From contig SRSI01000028.1 in NCBI GenBank assembly GCA_005656395.1, positions 868,001-932,000 on the forward strand: a DNA stretch of 64,000 bases. Reading direction: 5' to 3'. Below, in pieces: positions 62,526 through 64,000 of this stretch. How positions within the stretch are numbered: position 1 is the first letter of the stretch; every line of letters starts with the position of its first letter. Under the pieces are notes generated by a model. The model did no database searches. It saw only the letters and a list, made by a program, of their open reading frames with translations, and was not told the DNA's origin. Origin of the DNA: Strongyloides papillosus (lineage: Eukaryota; Nematoda; Chromadorea; Rhabditida; Strongyloididae). Position numbers and translations under genes: made by a program.

Positions 62526-63512
62526 ATGAATCTTCTAATATTACTACTCTTTTTAATTAATTTGGAGATTGTTTTTTATCTATGAAAATTTATCAGACAG
62601 GTAAGCATGAAAAACATTTTGAAAGTTATTTGTGTGATTCCAGAACAATGTGATCTAAAATATCTACAATTTATGAATACATCAATAGAAAGGGTTGAAA
62701 TTAAAATAATAAGTGTTTTGAATGAAAATGAAAGAAAAATAAAATTAAAAGAATTGTGGGAAGGTAATATAATTATTGACACATCATTGAATCCTAGTAC
62801 AACATCAATGTCTTATTCATACGTTAATGAAGGCAAAATATCGTTAATAGTTGAATTTGATGATTATCAAGAAAATATCATTTGTATTGGTTTATTACCA
62901 AAGCAAATATATTTAAATTATAATTTTACACTATATTTTTATGGTGAAAAAAGTTTCCTGTTAGATGAAGATGATAGTGTTGTTATACCGAAAAAAATTA
63001 AACTACATTATAATGAATACATATCATATCGGGACGAAACTTTTTTGATAATAATGGTATCTATCTTTGGATGCTTCCTTATCATACTATTTATTCTTTT
63101 CTGTAGAAAAGGAAAAACAAACGATATAAATGATAATGACATTCTTCTTAATAAAGAATTATTTAAGTATGATGGTGACTTCAAAAAATTGGTATCAAAT
63201 CGTTATAAAATTCTTAAAAGAGAAAAATATCCTTCTGATCATGAGATAATTGATCTTCCCAAATGGAAATCCAAAAGATTATTATTAAAGGGTATGAGAG
63301 AAAATAAATTACGTGTGAAAAGACATCGTCATAAGGCTGAAAATATAAGAGTAAGAAAAGTTAAGAAAAGTCAAGATGATATTGTTAAGAGAGGCAATTT
63401 GATTTCCAATGAAAAAGCTAAAAATAAAGACTCAAATCTGGAGATCCGTGGGCCAACAAATTTTTCCGACTATAAGGCTATCTTGAAAAACAATAAAAAG
63501 AAAAAAGTTTAA
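62526..63512 (+). CDS. Unknown single-pass membrane protein with signal peptide; one in-frame stop near the start
   Basis: The ATG at 62526 begins MNLLILLLFLINLEIVFYL, a good signal peptide. TGA at 62583-62585 interrupts, and the same frame continues as KFIRQVSMKNILKVIC; the open part from ATG 62607 encodes 301 residues. Next come a luminal-type domain with NMS/NFT-like sites, a transmembrane helix (IIMVSIFGCFLIILFILF), then a basic cytoplasmic tail (KRHRHKAENIRVRKVKKS). Either translation starts at 62607, losing the signal peptide, or the TGA is a mutation or error. The family is not recognised. Confidence 0.6.
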
Positions 63513-64000
63513 TATTCTTTAGATTTTAATTACTTGTATTATATTATTAATTTATTGTAACAGAGATAAAATTCAAATTGAAATTCATTATTTTGATTCT
63601 AGAAATTTCTACCTTAATTTATCTTTATTCAAAATTTTATTATTACATTAAGGATAACCAAAATCAATTTTGTAATTAAAACATTAGAAAACTTTACTTT
63701 CAACCTTCTAATTTCTTCTTCTTAGATTAAGAATATCTCTAGATATAATTTTATTGCGTTATATTGTTATGAAAATAATATATCAAATTATAATGTGATA
63801 TTGAGTATTATTATTTTTTTAAACTAAAGATTGATTTTTTAATTAATGATAGTGATTAACTAGCTCTGAAAGATAACAATAGATAGTCAATTATATAAAA
63901 TTAATTGCAAAGTAACCTTTTCCTAGTAAACTAAGTTAATGATAAAGAGAAATCAAAGAGGTAAACCAATTTTGTCTTGTTAAATTAACAATAACAAAAT
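63513..64000. other. Intergenic to window end, nothing recognised
   Basis: AT-rich sequence without a supported feature. Confidence 0.5.

Noticed and set aside
49500..62600. Reassigned stop codons (TAA/TAG read as Gln)
   Set aside because: Two stops fall at expected Gln positions, but CAA is used normally throughout, genes end at TAA/TAG, TGA is also found, and single-base slips and a changed splice site occur in the same genes.

Overview
The window looks like nematode DNA. It is very AT-rich, most introns are 38-70 nt with GTAAG-like donors and TTTTAG-like acceptors, and the first 31 kb is the 3' part of a giant titin (TTN-1-like) muscle gene. Tiny introns together with strong AT bias suggest a clade IV worm of the Strongyloides type; this is an inference and no species is named. 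No rRNA, tRNA, CRISPR array or bacterial feature was seen.

Layout. 1-31154 (+): titin-like gene, entering from the left edge. It has about 17.1 kb of Lys/Glu/Pro repeats (PEVK-like), then an Ig/FN3 region, a 2.67 kb intron, a C-terminal Ig array and a short last exon. I reconstruct 7 exons giving at least 9,387 residues in the window. 31155-36469: a gene-free stretch holding a pogo/Tigger-type MITE and a nested set of three DNA elements. 36470-42504 (+): DUS3-like tRNA dihydrouridine synthase, a divergent PP1-like phosphatase, and a putative Tudor protein. 42722-47773 (-): a Lys-rich membrane-anchored protein, a Pol5/MYBBP1A-like nucleolar protein, and an acidic unknown. 48687-51006 (-): POLDIP2-like and COQ5-like genes. 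52167-54457 (+): F-box/LRR protein. 54706-56059 (-): ABHD17-like hydrolase. 56357-57534 (+): unknown. 57707-60149 (+): SPB1/FTSJ3 rRNA methyltransferase. 60343-62190 (-): multi-pass, possibly TRPA-like membrane protein. 62526-63512 (+): single-pass membrane protein.

Most striking pattern: genes from 1 to 48 kb are intact, but seven of the eight genes from 48.7 to 63.5 kb carry in-frame stops, frame breaks or (once) a changed splice acceptor, while the F-box gene among them is clean. Several are normally essential single-copy genes (COQ5, SPB1), so the choice is between local assembly error and real decay of this copy. The second main feature is the element nest at 33653-36346, whose layers can be peeled apart from their target duplications (TA, then an 8-bp duplication, then TTAA). 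The third is the titin itself: the PEVK array has layered higher-order repeats, all six introns are phase 1, and no kinase domain is seen where titin-family proteins normally carry one.

Functional grouping: SPB1 and Pol5/MYBBP1A are ribosome-biogenesis factors, DUS3 modifies tRNA, COQ5 makes ubiquinone and POLDIP2 is mitochondrial/nuclear. They look like ordinary housekeeping neighbours, not one pathway.
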